A stretch of 64,000 bases of DNA, taken from NCBI RefSeq assembly GCF_040409955.1, contig NZ_CP123384.1:1-64000 (forward strand), given 5' to 3'. Below are positions 21,242 to 31,176 of the stretch, piece after piece. The first letter of the stretch is position 1. Each line of letters starts with the position of its first letter. The notes beneath the pieces were generated by a model. The model was not told the DNA's origin. It saw nothing but the letters and a program-made list of their open reading frames with translations, and did not search any database. The position numbers were made by a program, and so were the translations under genes. The stretch is from Salipiger sp. H15 (lineage in GTDB: Bacteria > Pseudomonadota > Alphaproteobacteria > Rhodobacterales > Rhodobacteraceae).

Positions 21242-22814
21242 GCTGCTTCTCTGCGCCCTTGCCCTGGGCGCACCGACGGCGCTGACCGCCGAGGCCCCGC
21301 TTGCCGCCATCGACTGGCTCAAGCGCGGCCCCGGCGTGAGCGCCGCCATGCCTCTGCCTGAGCGCCCGCAGCCCGGCAGCGGCCCGCTGCCCTCCGTCGA
21401 GCGCGCGCGCCGCGACGAGCCCCCTGTGGCCACCTCCGTCGACACGCCCGAGGTCGAAAGCGCGCCCCTGGCGGCGGCGAGCGGCGAGGCGGCGGGGCTG
21501 CTGTCGAGCGCGCTCACCGGCCTGCCCCGGACGCTCTGGTCGAGTTCCGACGCAGAGGGGCTCTCGGCGCTCCTCGCCCGGGTCGAGCCCGCCGTGCCGG
21601 CGCTCTCCGCGCAGCTGCTGACGCTGCTCCTCGCCGAGGCCGACGCGCCCGGCGGCAACGGCTCGCTGCTCGTCGCGCGCATCGACCGGCTGATGGACGA
21701 GGGCGCGGTGGATGCGGCGCTGGCGCTGGTCGAACAGGCCGGGGGCAGTTCCGACCCCGAGATCTTCGCCCGCTGGCTCGACCTGTCGCTGATCGCCGGG
21801 AACGACGAGGCGCCGTGCCGCGCGCTCACCGAAAAGCCCTTCCTGTCGCAGGACATCGCCACGCGCATCTACTGCCGGGCGCGGATCGGCGAGTGGGAAC
21901 ACGCGGTCACCATCTACGGCACCGCGAGCGCGCTCGGCCAGATCGGGCCGCGCGACGCCGAGCTTCTCGCCCGCTACCTCGACCCCGAGCTGGTCGATTC
22001 CTCCGAGCCGCTCAACCCGCCGGCGCGCCCGACCCCGCTCGAGTTCCACCTCTTCGAGGCCGTGGGCGAGGCGCTGCCGACCCAGCCGCTGCCGCGCATG
22101 TTCGCCGCGGCGGATCTGTCGGGCAACAGCGGCTGGCGCGCGCAGATCCTCGCCGCCGAGCGCCTCGCGCGGCGCGGCACGCTGACCGAGAACCGCCTGC
22201 TCGGTATCTACACCGACCGCGAACCCGCCGCCTCCGGCGGGGTCTGGGACCGGGTCGCCGCGGTGCAGGATCTCGAGGCCGCGCTGAACGCCGGGCGCAG
22301 CGACCTGATCGGCCCCGCCCTGCTCGCCGCCTGGCCGCAGATGCGCAGCGCCGGGCTGCTCGTGCCCTTCTCCGGCCTCTACGCGCCGCGCCTGCAGGGG
22401 CTCGAGCTCGAGGGCCGGGCCGCCGCGCTGGCGCAGCGCGCCGCGCTGCTCTCGCCCGACTACGAGGCCGCCGCCCGCACCCTTCCCGCCCGCACCGGGC
22501 TGATGCGCGCGGTCGCTGCCGTGGCGCAGGGCGAGATGCCCGAGGCGATCCCCCTCTCCCCCGCCGCGCAGGCCGTGGTCGAGGCCTGGCGCCCCGATGC
22601 CGCCGTGCCGCCCGAGCTCGAGGCGCTGCTGCGCGAGGGCAAGCTCGGCGAGACCATCCTGCGCGCCATCGACCTCTTCCACTCCGGCGCCCAGGGCAAC
22701 AACGCCGATCTGACCGGCGCGCTGGCGACCCTGCGCCGGGTCGGGCTCGAGGACACGGCGCGCCGCGCCGCGATCGAGCAGATGATCCTCTCGGACGAAG
22801 GAGCCCCGCTGTGA
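21231..22814 (+). CDS. Exported protein of unknown function, upstream of xerD
   Basis: This 527-residue protein is not recognised. It has a signal peptide (MRTRLLLCALALGAPTALTA) and a mature region rich in Ala, Leu, Glu and Arg that is predicted by eye to be almost entirely helical, possibly TPR- or SEL1-like solenoid. A low-complexity Pro/Ala stretch follows the signal peptide (about residues 40-85). ATG 21231 sits inside the end of the 49-residue gene, and the stop overlaps the GTG start of the xerD-like gene, so three genes are coupled. A periplasmic scaffold role is only a guess. Confidence 0.75.
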   Translation: MRTRLLLCALALGAPTALTAEAPLAAIDWLKRGPGVSAAMPLPERPQPGSGPLPSVERARRDEPPVATSVDTPEVESAPLAAASGEAAGLLSSALTGLPRTLWSSSDAEGLSALLARVEPAVPALSAQLLTLLLAEADAPGGNGSLLVARIDRLMDEGAVDAALALVEQAGGSSDPEIFARWLDLSLIAGNDEAPCRALTEKPFLSQDIATRIYCRARIGEWEHAVTIYGTASALGQIGPRDAELLARYLDPELVDSSEPLNPPARPTPLEFHLFEAVGEALPTQPLPRMFAAADLSGNSGWRAQILAAERLARRGTLTENRLLGIYTDREPAASGGVWDRVAAVQDLEAALNAGRSDLIGPALLAAWPQMRSAGLLVPFSGLYAPRLQGLELEGRAAALAQRAALLSPDYEAAARTLPARTGLMRAVAAVAQGEMPEAIPLSPAAQAVVEAWRPDAAVPPELEALLREGKLGETILRAIDLFHSGAQGNNADLTGALATLRRVGLEDTARRAAIEQMILSDEGAPL

Positions 22815-23737
22815 GCGCCGCACATTGGGTCTCGGCCTTTCTCGAGGCGCAGGTCGCCGAGCGCGGCGCCGCGGACAACACCCAGGCCGCCTATGCCCGC
22901 GACCTCGCGGATTTCACCGGCTGGCTGGCGGCGCGCGGGCTCGATCTCGCCACTGCGCAGCGCGCCGATGTCGAGGACTACCTGATCACCTGCGAGGCCG
23001 AGGGGCTGGCGGTCGCGACCCGCGCCCGGCGGCTCTCGGCGATCAAGCAGCTCTACCGCTTCGCCTTCGAGGAGGGGCTGCGCAGCGACAACCCGGCGGT
23101 GCAGATCGCCGGTCCGGGCCGCCCGAAGCGCCTGCCGAAGACGCTCACCACCGACGAGGTGGACCGGCTGCTCGAGGCCGCCGAGCGGCATGGCCGCAGC
23201 GCCGACGACCGGCTGCGCAACACCTGCCTCATGCAGCTGCTCTATGCCACCGGCATGCGGGTGAGCGAGCTTGTCACCCTGCCGCTCTCGGCGGCGCGGG
23301 GCGATCCGCGCATGCTGCTGATCCGCGGCAAGGGCGGCAAGGAGCGCATGGTGCCGCTCTCGCCCCCGGCGCGCGCGGCGCTGGCCGAATGGCTCACCCG
23401 GCGCGACGCGCACGAGGCGCTGAACCGCGCCGAGGGCCGGCCGGCCTCGGGCTTCCTCTTCCCCTCGCGGGGCAAGGCCGGGCACCTGACGCGCCATGCC
23501 TTCTACGTGATGATCAAGGACATCGCCGTGGGCGCGGGCGTCTCGCCCGCCAAGGTCACGCCGCACACGCTGCGCCACGCCTTCGCCACGCACCTGCTGG
23601 CCAATGGCGCCGACCTGCGCGCCATCCAGACCTTCCTCGGCCACGCCGACGTGGCGACCACCGAGATCTACACCCATGTGCTCGAAGAGCGGCTGCGCGA
23701 GCTGGTGCTCGACCACCACCCGATGGCCCGCGACTGA
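22811..23737 (+). CDS. xerD: Tyrosine recombinase XerD-like
   Basis: This 308-residue recombinase has an N-terminal SAM-like core-binding domain (about 1-95) and a catalytic domain with the full tyrosine-recombinase set: Arg in ATGMRVSELVTLP, Lys in RGKGGKERMVPLS, HTLRHAFATHLL, LGHADVATTEIYTHV. It is the length of a Xer protein that resolves chromosome dimers at dif, here placed in a housekeeping operon. The GTG start overlaps the previous stop (GTGA). It lies far from the island and is assigned to the core genome. Confidence 0.92.
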   Translation: MSAAHWVSAFLEAQVAERGAADNTQAAYARDLADFTGWLAARGLDLATAQRADVEDYLITCEAEGLAVATRARRLSAIKQLYRFAFEEGLRSDNPAVQIAGPGRPKRLPKTLTTDEVDRLLEAAERHGRSADDRLRNTCLMQLLYATGMRVSELVTLPLSAARGDPRMLLIRGKGGKERMVPLSPPARAALAEWLTRRDAHEALNRAEGRPASGFLFPSRGKAGHLTRHAFYVMIKDIAVGAGVSPAKVTPHTLRHAFATHLLANGADLRAIQTFLGHADVATTEIYTHVLEERLRELVLDHHPMARD

Positions 23738-23838
23738 CCATAGCGCGACCGACCGCAGGACGAGGCCGCCGCTACCCGCGCGCCGCCCGCGCAGGCGCGC
23801 CCGCCCCTGCTTCCACTTGTCTGAAATATCCCGGGGGT

Positions 23839-23888
23839 GCGGGGGCAGCGCCCCCGCTCTGTCCTGCGTGCGGGGGCAGAGCCCCCGC
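23839..23888. repeat. Two copies of a GC-rich palindrome between xerD and pyrH
   Basis: The 19-base palindrome GCGGGGGCAGCGCCCCCGC (23839-23857) is repeated, with one base changed, at 23870-23888. They lie between convergent genes and may act as bidirectional transcription terminators or RNA-stabilising hairpins. No T-tract follows either copy. Confidence 0.65.
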
Positions 23889-23905
23889 CTCTCAGGCCCG
23901 AAGGA

Positions 23906-24631
23906 TCAGGCGTGCACCTCGGTATAGGTGCCCTCGCCCGCGAGGATGCCGCGGAAGCCGCCCGGCTCGTTCAGCGAGAAGACGATCAGCGGCATCTTGT
24001 TGTCGCGCGCCAGCGCGATGGCCGAGGCGTCCATGACCTTGAGGTTGTCGCGCAGCACGTCGTCGTAGGAGATGCGGTCGTAGCGCTTCGCGTCCGGGTT
24101 GGTCTTGGGGTCGCAGTCGTAGATCCCGTCGACGTTCTTGCCCATGAAGATCGCCTCGCAGGCCATCTCGTTGGCGCGCAGCGACGAGGCGGTGTCGGTG
24201 GTGAAATAGGGGTTGCCGGTGCCCGCGGCGAAGATGCAGACCCGCTTCTTCTCGAGGTGGCGCACGGCGCGGCGGCGGATGTAGGGCTCGGCCACCTCGT
24301 CCATGCGGATCGCCGAGATCACCCGGGTGAAGACGCCCAGCTCTTCCAGCGCCGACTGCATCGCCAGCGCGTTCATCACCGTCGCCAGCATGCCCATGTA
24401 GTCGGCCGTGGTCCGCTCCATGCCCTGCGCCGAACCGGCGAGGCCGCGGAAGATGTTGCCGCCGCCGATCACCATGCAGATCTCGACGCCCATGTCGTGC
24501 ACCGACTTCACCTCGCGGGCGATGCGCTCGACGGTGGGCGGGTGCAGACCGTAGCCCTGGTCGCCCATCAGCGCCTCTCCCGAGATTTTCAGCATCACAC
24601 GCTTGAAGGTGGTTTGGGGCTGCTCGGTCAT
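23906..24631 (-). CDS. pyrH: UMP kinase
   Basis: This 241-residue amino-acid-kinase-family enzyme phosphorylates UMP to UDP. It starts [20 protein letters not shown], with the phosphate-binding KISGEALMG (about residues 15-23). Typical blocks are [26 protein letters not shown] and [19 protein letters not shown] 24631 is preferred over longer in-frame starts. The usual partner frr is not on the downstream side within this window. It is divergent from miaA. Confidence 0.95.
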   Translation of the reverse strand: MTEQPQTTFKRVMLKISGEALMGDQGYGLHPPTVERIAREVKSVHDMGVEICMVIGGGNIFRGLAGSAQGMERTTADYMGMLATVMNALAMQSALEELGVFTRVISAIRMDEVAEPYIRRRAVRHLEKKRVCIFAAGTGNPYFTTDTASSLRANEMACEAIFMGKNVDGIYDCDPKTNPDAKRYDRISYDDVLRDNLKVMDASAIALARDNKMPLIVFSLNEPGGFRGILAGEGTYTEVHA

Positions 24632-24729
24632 GTTGCGCTCCGTCTGTGCACGATCCAAATTGCCGCTATATGTGACGGAAAATACCCGGGCCCGCAATGC
24701 TGCGGGCCTCTCGCAAGAAAGGATCACCC

Positions 24730-25623
24730 GTGCCCGATCTGGTGAAACAATATGCGCCCGATCCGGCTCTTCCGGTGCTGATCGCCGGTCCCACCGCCAG
24801 CGGCAAGTCCGCGTTGGCGCTGGAAATCGCCGAATCTGCCGGTGGGGAAATCATCAACGCGGATGCCATCCAGGTCTTCGACGACTGGCGTGTATTGACC
24901 GCCCGCCCCTCAACCCAAGAGGAAGCGCGGGTGCCGCACCACCTCTATGGTCACGTGCCGGGCAGCCGCGCCTATTCGGTGGGCGACTGGCTGCGCGACC
25001 TCGCCCCGCTGCTCGGCGGACGGCGGCCGATCATCGTCGGCGGCACCGGGCTCTACCTCTCGGCGCTGACCGAGGGGCTCGCGGCGATTCCCGAGACCCC
25101 GCCCGGGATTCGCGCCCGCGCCATGGCCCGACTCGAGGCGGGCGAGCTGCGCGCCATGGTTGCCGAGCTCGACCCCGAGAGCCGCGAGCGCATCGACTGC
25201 CACAACCCGATGCGCGTGCAGCGCGCCTGGGAGGTGCTGACCGCCACCGGCCGCGGCATCGCCGCCTGGCAGGCCGAGACGCCGCCGCCGCTGCTACCGC
25301 TGTCGCAGGTGCAGCCGATCCTCTTCGACGTGCCGAAGGACTGGCTCAACGACCGCATCGCCCGGCGCTTCCGGCTGATGGTCGAGGAGGGCGCGCTCGA
25401 CGAGGCGCGGGCCAACCTCGAGAGCTGGCACCCCGCGCTGCCCTCGGCCAAGGCGATCGGCGCGGCCGAGCTCATCGCGCACCTGCGGGGCGACCTGGGC
25501 TTCGACGAGGCGGTCGAGCGCGGCGCCATCCTCACCCGGCAGTTCGCCAAGCGCCAGCGCACCTGGTTCCGCGCCCGGATGAAGGACTGGCCGACCTACT
25601 GCCCGGCCGGGGCGCTGGCGTGA
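24730..25623 (+). CDS. miaA: tRNA dimethylallyltransferase MiaA
   Basis: This 297-residue enzyme adds a dimethylallyl group to A37 of tRNAs reading UNN codons. It carries the P-loop [18 protein letters not shown] (about 18-35), [17 protein letters not shown] and the C-terminal [14 protein letters not shown] 24730 has AAGAAAGGA six bases upstream and fits the family start better than the upstream ATG. Its stop overlaps the GTG start of the AraC gene. Confidence 0.95.
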   Translation: MPDLVKQYAPDPALPVLIAGPTASGKSALALEIAESAGGEIINADAIQVFDDWRVLTARPSTQEEARVPHHLYGHVPGSRAYSVGDWLRDLAPLLGGRRPIIVGGTGLYLSALTEGLAAIPETPPGIRARAMARLEAGELRAMVAELDPESRERIDCHNPMRVQRAWEVLTATGRGIAAWQAETPPPLLPLSQVQPILFDVPKDWLNDRIARRFRLMVEEGALDEARANLESWHPALPSAKAIGAAELIAHLRGDLGFDEAVERGAILTRQFAKRQRTWFRARMKDWPTYCPAGALA

Positions 25624-26450
25624 GCCCGCCCGCCGGCGCGGAGGACCGGGGCATCCGCCTCGTCTCGCCCGGCCAGCAGCCCGGCTGGAGCTACGGGCTC
25701 CTGCACGACCGCGCCGAGGTGACGCTGCTCTGGCTCACCCGCGGACAGGGCCGGATCACCCTCGACGGGCGCCGGCGCGGGCTCGGCGCGCACAACGCCG
25801 TCTTCATCCCCGCCCGCACGCTCTTCGCGCTCGATCTCGGGCCGCAGAGCCTCGGGCTGGTCCTGCACGCGCCGCCCGGCGCGGGCGCCGCCTTTCCCGC
25901 GGCGCCGCTGCACCTGCGGGTGCGCGAGGCGCTGGTGCAGGCCGAACTCACCGCGCTCTTCGAGGCGATGCAGCGCGAGCTGGCCCGGGGCCGGGCCTTC
26001 ATGGACGAGGCGCTGGACGCCCACCTGCGGCTGATGGCGGTCTGGCTGCTGCGCCAGCAGCAGGAGGGGCTCGGCGACCAGCCCGGCGAGAGCGCCGCGC
26101 AGCGCCTGTCGCAGGCCTATGCCGCCGCCGTGGTCGCGGGGTTCCGCGGCCCGGACGGCCCGGGCGAGATGGCGGCGCGGCTGGGGGTGAGCGGGCCGCA
26201 CCTCACCCGCGCCTGCCGTGCCGCCTGCGGGCGCTCGGCGCAGCGAATCCTCTCCGAGCGCAAGCTGCACGAGGCGCGGCGGCTGCTCGCCGCGGAGCAG
26301 GAGCCGGTCGCGGGCATCGCCGAGGCGCTGGGATTTTCCAGCCCCGCCTATTTCACCCGGTTCATCCGCAAGCAGACCGGGCAGGCGCCGAGCGAGCTGC
26401 GCGGCGCGGGCGCGCGCCCCGGGGCCCGGCTGTCGCCGCGCCGACACTGA
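25620..26450 (+). CDS. AraC-family transcriptional regulator
   Basis: This 276-residue regulator has an N-terminal cupin-like effector domain (about 1-150) and two C-terminal AraC helix-turn-helix motifs (about 170-262). The second motif is clear: [20 protein letters not shown] followed by [11 protein letters not shown]. The GTG start overlaps the miaA stop (GTGA). It precedes, on the same strand, a Tat-exported solute-binding protein gene and a glutathione transferase gene, which are its likely targets. Effector is unknown. Confidence 0.88.
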   Translation: MSPPAGAEDRGIRLVSPGQQPGWSYGLLHDRAEVTLLWLTRGQGRITLDGRRRGLGAHNAVFIPARTLFALDLGPQSLGLVLHAPPGAGAAFPAAPLHLRVREALVQAELTALFEAMQRELARGRAFMDEALDAHLRLMAVWLLRQQQEGLGDQPGESAAQRLSQAYAAAVVAGFRGPDGPGEMAARLGVSGPHLTRACRAACGRSAQRILSERKLHEARRLLAAEQEPVAGIAEALGFSSPAYFTRFIRKQTGQAPSELRGAGARPGARLSPRRH

Positions 26451-26566
26451 GCCCGCGCGACACCGGAGTTCCTTGCACAATCTGGGCGCTACCTGATTGA
26501 CGTGAGGTCGCAATTGAGGCGCAATGGCGCGGCAGGCGACGCAGACTGTCCGGAGGGGAAACGCAG

Positions 26567-28237
26567 ATGAGCCAAGGCCGCCACGTGCAGTGGATCCACC
26601 CTGCGGCGCGCCGGGAACTATGCGATTACCACGATGGCCGGGTCTCGCGGCGCGAGTTCCTCACCCGCGTGACCGCGCTCGGCACCTCGGCGGCGATCGC
26701 CCGCGGGATGGTCGGCATGGCGCAGGCCGAGACCGCCCCCGCCGCCGCGCCGCCCGGAAGCACGCTGCGCATCCAGATGGAGGTGCGCCCGCTCAAGGAT
26801 CCGCGCACCTACGACTGGTCCGAGATCGCCAACGTCTCGCGCGGCTGGCTGGAATACCTCGTCGAGTATGACCGCGACGGCAGCCTGCGCGGCATGCTGC
26901 TGGACAGCTGGGAGGCCAGCGAGGACGCCAGCCAGTACCTGCTCCGCGTCCGGCCCGGCGTCACCTGGACCACCGGCGAGCCCTTCACCTCGGCCGACGT
27001 GGCGCGCCTTATGGGCTACTGGTGCGACCGCGGCGTCGAGGGCAATTCCATGGCCGGCCGGCTCGCCGCGCTCGGCGATCCGCAGAGCGAGCAGCTTGCC
27101 GAGGGCGCGGTCGAGGTGATCGACGATCTCACGCTGCGCCTGCACCTCGCCTATCCCGACGTGGCGCTGATGGCCGGGCTCTCGGACTATCCGGCCGCCT
27201 GCGTCCATGCCAGCCACGATCCCGAAACCATGCTCACCGACCCGGTCGGCACCGGCCCCTACCTGCCCGAGGAGGTGGTGCCGACGCAGCGCGCCGTCCT
27301 CGTGCGCAACCATGCCCACCACTGGTGGGGCGAGGAGGCCGCGGGCTGGGGCGGCGCCACGCTCGAGCGCATCGAGTTCCTCGACTACGGCACCGACCCC
27401 GCGGCCTGGCTCGCCGCCGCCGAGGCGGGTGAGATCGACATGCTCTACGAGAACGTCGGCCGGTTCATCGAGGCCGCCGACCAGATCGGCTGGGAGCGCT
27501 CGGAGGTGGTGACCGGCGCGACCGTGGTGCTGCGCGGCAACCAGCGCGCGCTGGTCGACGGGCGCGCGGTCTATGCCGACAAGCGCATGCGCAAGGCGCT
27601 GCAGCTGGCGATCGACAACGGCGTCGCGCTCGAGCTCGGCCATGCCGGGCTCGGCACCGTGGCCGAGAACCACCACGTGGCACCCATCCACCCCGATTAC
27701 GCCGACGTGGGGCCGACCGAGTACGACCCCGAGAAGGCGCTGCCGCTGGCCGTGGAGGCCGGGCTCGGCGACGTGGCGCACGAGCTCGTCACGCTCGACG
27801 ACGGCTTCACCCGCCGCACCGGCGATGCCTGCGCCGCGATGCTGCGCGACGCCGGCTTCAAGGTCGAGCGCAAGGTGCTGCCCGGCTCGGCCTTCTGGCA
27901 GGAGTGGAAGGACTACCCGCTGTCGATCACCGAGTGGAACCACCGCCCGCTCGGCATCCAGGTGCTGGCACTGGCCTACCGCACCGGCGAGACCTGGAAC
28001 GAGAGCGGCTATGCCGACGCCGAGTTCGACGCCATGGTGACCGAGGCGCTGACTATCGCCGACGCGGTCGAGCGGCAGCAGATCATGGCCCGGATCGAGC
28101 GCAAGCTGCAGCAGGACGCGGTGATCGTGCAGCCCTTCTGGCGCTCGCTCTACCGCCACGTCCGGCCCGGCGTGCTTGGCGCCGAGATGCATCCCGCCTT
28201 CGAGATCCACCTCTACCGCCTCGCGCTCGAGGACTAG
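26567..28237 (+). CDS. Tat-exported ABC transporter substrate-binding protein (family 5)
   Basis: This 556-residue family 5 (DppA/OppA-type) solute-binding protein carries a twin-arginine signal (SRREFLTRVTALGTSA, about residues 25-40) rather than a Sec signal. The mature protein has the family landmarks WLEYLVEYDRDGSLRGML, DPVGTGPYLPEEVVP and FWRSLYRHVRPGV. Peptides, nickel or glycoside-type ligands are all possible. GGAGGGG lies 9 bases before the ATG. No permease or ATPase gene lies within the visible neighbourhood, so it is an orphan here. Confidence 0.88.
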   Translation: MSQGRHVQWIHPAARRELCDYHDGRVSRREFLTRVTALGTSAAIARGMVGMAQAETAPAAAPPGSTLRIQMEVRPLKDPRTYDWSEIANVSRGWLEYLVEYDRDGSLRGMLLDSWEASEDASQYLLRVRPGVTWTTGEPFTSADVARLMGYWCDRGVEGNSMAGRLAALGDPQSEQLAEGAVEVIDDLTLRLHLAYPDVALMAGLSDYPAACVHASHDPETMLTDPVGTGPYLPEEVVPTQRAVLVRNHAHHWWGEEAAGWGGATLERIEFLDYGTDPAAWLAAAEAGEIDMLYENVGRFIEAADQIGWERSEVVTGATVVLRGNQRALVDGRAVYADKRMRKALQLAIDNGVALELGHAGLGTVAENHHVAPIHPDYADVGPTEYDPEKALPLAVEAGLGDVAHELVTLDDGFTRRTGDACAAMLRDAGFKVERKVLPGSAFWQEWKDYPLSITEWNHRPLGIQVLALAYRTGETWNESGYADAEFDAMVTEALTIADAVERQQIMARIERKLQQDAVIVQPFWRSLYRHVRPGVLGAEMHPAFEIHLYRLALED

Positions 28238-28334
28238 CGCGCTCGGGCATGACAGGCGGCGCTTTCTGCGGCAGAGTGCGCCGCGACGGCCCGGGCCGCT
28301 GCCCGTGCCCTGCGCTCTTGGAGGAGAGACCCGC

Positions 28335-28934
28335 ATGCTGACGCTCTACCACGCCCCCCGCTCGCGCTCGACGCGCATCCTGCAGCTGATCCGCGAGATG
28401 GGTGTCGACGACGACGTCGACGTGCGCGTCACGCAGATCCCCCGCCGCGACGGCTCGGGCGGGCGCGATCCGCAGAACCCCCACCCCGAGGGCAAGGTGC
28501 CGCTGCTGGTGCATGACGGCGCGGCGGTGCGCGAGAGCAACGCGGTGATGCTCTACCTGACCGACCTCTACCCCGACAATCCGATGGGCCGCCCCGTCGG
28601 GCATCCCTCGCGCGCGGCGTATCTGTCGTGGCTGGCGTGGTACGGCAACGTCTTCGAGCCGGTCTACGTGCTGCACGTGGCCGGGCTCTCGCACCCGATG
28701 ACGCAGATCACCTTCCGCGACGTGCCCGAAGCGGTGGCGCGGCTGTCCGAGGCGCTGGCCGACAAGGACTGGCTGGTCGACGACCGGATCAGCGCGGCGG
28801 ACCTTCTGGTCTCGTCCACCTACGGCTGGTTCCGCGACATGATCCCCGAGGATCCGCGCATCCGCGACTGGGTCGAGCGCTGCCTGTCGCGCCCCGCCGT
28901 GACCTCGGTGATCGAGGAGGAGATGGCGCGCTGA
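28335..28934 (+). CDS. Glutathione S-transferase family protein
   Basis: This 199-residue protein has an N-terminal thioredoxin-fold domain (LTLYHAPRSRSTRILQL; glutathione-binding GKVPLLVHDGAAVRESNAV with cis-Pro) and a C-terminal helical domain (about 85-199). The catalytic residue is probably Ser or Tyr in the YHAPRSRS loop, as in bacterial GSTs. GGAGGAGAG lies before the ATG. It is the third gene downstream of AraC in the same direction and may share its regulation. Its stop lies 4 bases from the cytochrome peroxidase stop (convergent). Confidence 0.88.
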   Translation: MLTLYHAPRSRSTRILQLIREMGVDDDVDVRVTQIPRRDGSGGRDPQNPHPEGKVPLLVHDGAAVRESNAVMLYLTDLYPDNPMGRPVGHPSRAAYLSWLAWYGNVFEPVYVLHVAGLSHPMTQITFRDVPEAVARLSEALADKDWLVDDRISAADLLVSSTYGWFRDMIPEDPRIRDWVERCLSRPAVTSVIEEEMAR

Positions 28935-28938
28935 GGCG

Positions 28939-30090
28939 TCACTCCGCGAGCAAAGCCTCGTAGCGCGCGTCGGTCAGCGTCTTGAGGAAGGCGATGAGCG
29001 CGTCGATGCGCTTGTCGTCGAGCGCGGGCCCGTCGGTCAACTCGGGGGCGAGCGTCTCGGCCACCTCGGGCGGGCCGAAGGGCGCGCCGGTCTCGGGGTT
29101 GATCTTCCGCTTCTCGTTGCGCGTGTTGTAGCTGTTGTAGAACAGGATCACCGTGCGCAGGTCCTCGAAGGCGCCGTTGTGCATGTAGGGCGCGGTCACC
29201 GCGACGTTGCGCAGCGTCGGCGTGCGGAAGGTCCCGCGCAGCTCCGGCCCGCCCGAGGCATGAGCGTTCTGCGCCAGCCCGCCGTCGACGAAGCCTTCGA
29301 CCGAGCCGTTCGAGGCGCGCAGCGCGCGGTTCTCGGGCACGCCGATGTTGTGGAAGCGGTAGTCCGAGAAGGTCTCGGCCGGGTCCACCGCGCTGCGCTG
29401 CAGCTGGTGGCACTCGTTGCAGTTGGTGAACTGCTGCGAGAAGAACAGCAGCCGCCCGAGCTCTTCCTGCGAGGTCAGCTCCGCCTCGCCGCGCAGGAAA
29501 CGGTCGTACTTGGAATCGAAGGGCGCGAAGTCCGGCCGCCGCTCGAAGGCGGCGATGGCGCGGGTCATCGCGGCATAGCCCCCCTCGGGGTCGTCGAGCG
29601 TGCCGGGGCCGAAGAGCGCACCGAAGGCGGCGACGTAGTCGGGGTTTTCGCGCAGCCGCGCGACGACCTCGGACTTGTCCCCCATGCCCATCTCGATCGG
29701 GTTGAGCGGCGGGCCGCCCGCCTGCTCCTCGAGCGTGACCGCCCGCCCGTCGTGGAAGAGCCCGCCGCGCCAGCGCCCCTCGGCGTCGCGGGCCAGCTCG
29801 GGCACATGCGCGGCATAGGTCACCGTCGGCGCGTTGCGATCGCCGATCGAGGCGCCGTCGTCGCCGATCGAGGCCGCGCCGCGCGGGTCGGCGAAGGCAT
29901 AGGCCGGATCGTGGCAGGTCGAGCAGCTCTGCGAGCGGGTCTTCGAGAGGTTCGCGTCGAAGAACAGCGCCTCGCCGAGCGCGTCCATGCTGCCATAGTC
30001 CGCCGGGGCGGCGGTGAGCCGGGCGACGCCGACCCCTCCCGCGCAGAGCGCGAGGACGGCGGCGGAAGCAAGGATGGCGGCGTGACGCAT
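28939..30090 (-). CDS. Di-haem cytochrome c peroxidase (CcpA/MauG family)
   Basis: This 383-residue periplasmic enzyme has an N-terminal signal peptide (about 1-24) and two c-type haem sites, CSTCHDPAYAF and CNECHQLQRSA. The usual peroxidase surrounding motifs (GEALFFDANLS, NIGVPEN, FRTPTLRNVAVTAPYMHNG) are present. It reduces hydrogen peroxide with electrons from a cytochrome, or performs MauG-type protein oxidation; no mau genes are nearby. It is convergent with the GST gene. Confidence 0.9.
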   Translation of the reverse strand: MRHAAILASAAVLALCAGGVGVARLTAAPADYGSMDALGEALFFDANLSKTRSQSCSTCHDPAYAFADPRGAASIGDDGASIGDRNAPTVTYAAHVPELARDAEGRWRGGLFHDGRAVTLEEQAGGPPLNPIEMGMGDKSEVVARLRENPDYVAAFGALFGPGTLDDPEGGYAAMTRAIAAFERRPDFAPFDSKYDRFLRGEAELTSQEELGRLLFFSQQFTNCNECHQLQRSAVDPAETFSDYRFHNIGVPENRALRASNGSVEGFVDGGLAQNAHASGGPELRGTFRTPTLRNVAVTAPYMHNGAFEDLRTVILFYNSYNTRNEKRKINPETGAPFGPPEVAETLAPELTDGPALDDKRIDALIAFLKTLTDARYEALLAE

Positions 30091-30291
30091 GGGGCTCTCC
30101 TCTGTCCGGGCTTGAGGGGGCGGACCTGGCCAGACTGGCGGCGCGCGGCGGGCGCGGCCTTGATCCGGATCAATTCCCTAGCCTTTAGGTCAGGCATATC
30201 CGGCAAAGCCCGTGCCACGTCAAGCCGCAGGAGCCCGCGCGCTCGCGGCGGATCGTCACGGATGGAGGAGAAGGCGCAGGTGTCCCGGGAC

Positions 30292-30912
30292 CTACTGGCC
30301 CCAGATCACCTTCACGTAGTTCATGGTTTCCTGGTAGGGCGGCACGCCGCCGTGCTTTTCCACCGCGCCCGGCCCCGCGTTGTAGGCCGCGAGCGCCAGC
30401 CGCCAGGAGCCGAACTTGCGATACTGCTGGATCAGGTAGCGCGCCCCGCCCTCGAGGTTCTGCGCCGGGTCATGCGGATCGACCCCGAGCTTGCGCGCGG
30501 TGAAGGGCATGAGCTGCGCCAGCCCGATCGCCCCCTTGTGCGAGAGCGCCTTGGGGTTGAAGCCGGATTCCTGCTGCACGAGGCGCAGGAACAGGTCCTC
30601 GGGCACGCCGTTGCGCCGCGCCGCCGCCCGGGCAAGCTCGGCATAGGGGCCGCGATAGGCGCCGCGATAGGTCGGCACCGCGCCCTCGTTGCCGCCCATC
30701 GGCCCCCATTTGGTCGGGGTGACCACGCGGTTCGGCTGAAGGCGCACGGAATTGTTGTACTGCTGCGAGGCGCGCCCATCGAGCACGCTCGTCTGCTTGG
30801 AAAAGAGCCGCACGCGGCTTTTCGACGAAAGCACCTCCGCCGAGACCGACGATCCCGACATCACCAGAGTGCACAAAACTCCGGCCAGCGCGCGCGTTGC
30901 GTGGTTCCGCAT
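30292..30912 (-). CDS. Lytic transglycosylase (SLT domain)
   Basis: This 206-residue exported protein cleaves peptidoglycan to form 1,6-anhydromuropeptides. A signal peptide ([19 protein letters not shown]) is followed by a spacer and an SLT domain (about 95-205): the catalytic Glu is in [12 protein letters not shown] and the fold signatures are [10 protein letters not shown] and [15 protein letters not shown] 30912 has AGGGAC before it; a GTG at 30933 with AAGGGA is an alternative. The region 30091-30291 between this gene and the cytochrome peroxidase gene holds nothing clear. Confidence 0.88.
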   Translation of the reverse strand: MRNHATRALAGVLCTLVMSGSSVSAEVLSSKSRVRLFSKQTSVLDGRASQQYNNSVRLQPNRVVTPTKWGPMGGNEGAVPTYRGAYRGPYAELARAAARRNGVPEDLFLRLVQQESGFNPKALSHKGAIGLAQLMPFTARKLGVDPHDPAQNLEGGARYLIQQYRKFGSWRLALAAYNAGPGAVEKHGGVPPYQETMNYVKVIWGQ

Positions 30913-31176
30913 CACGTCCCTGTCCCGCTTCACTGTTCCCTTGGCATCGGACTATACAGATAAATTGACCCTGCGCCAGCATGGGGGGACCGGCCTTACC
31001 GGCGGAATTCCGCGCGGCATTGATCGCTTGGTCCCGCCGAAACTGTGCTGTAGACCAATGCAAACAGCCCGCTCGCGGGGATTCGCAGTCATGCGGAAAT
31101 CGCAGGCGGAGCAGAGACAAACGACCCGCCTGAACGTCAGGCAACGACAGAATAACGACCAGAATAAGGGGATGAC

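Noticed and set aside
21105..22823. Leftward open frame of about 570 codons opposite the exported protein
   Set aside because: The rightward frame has a signal peptide and overlapping neighbours; the leftward frame is Arg/Gly-rich low-complexity sequence.
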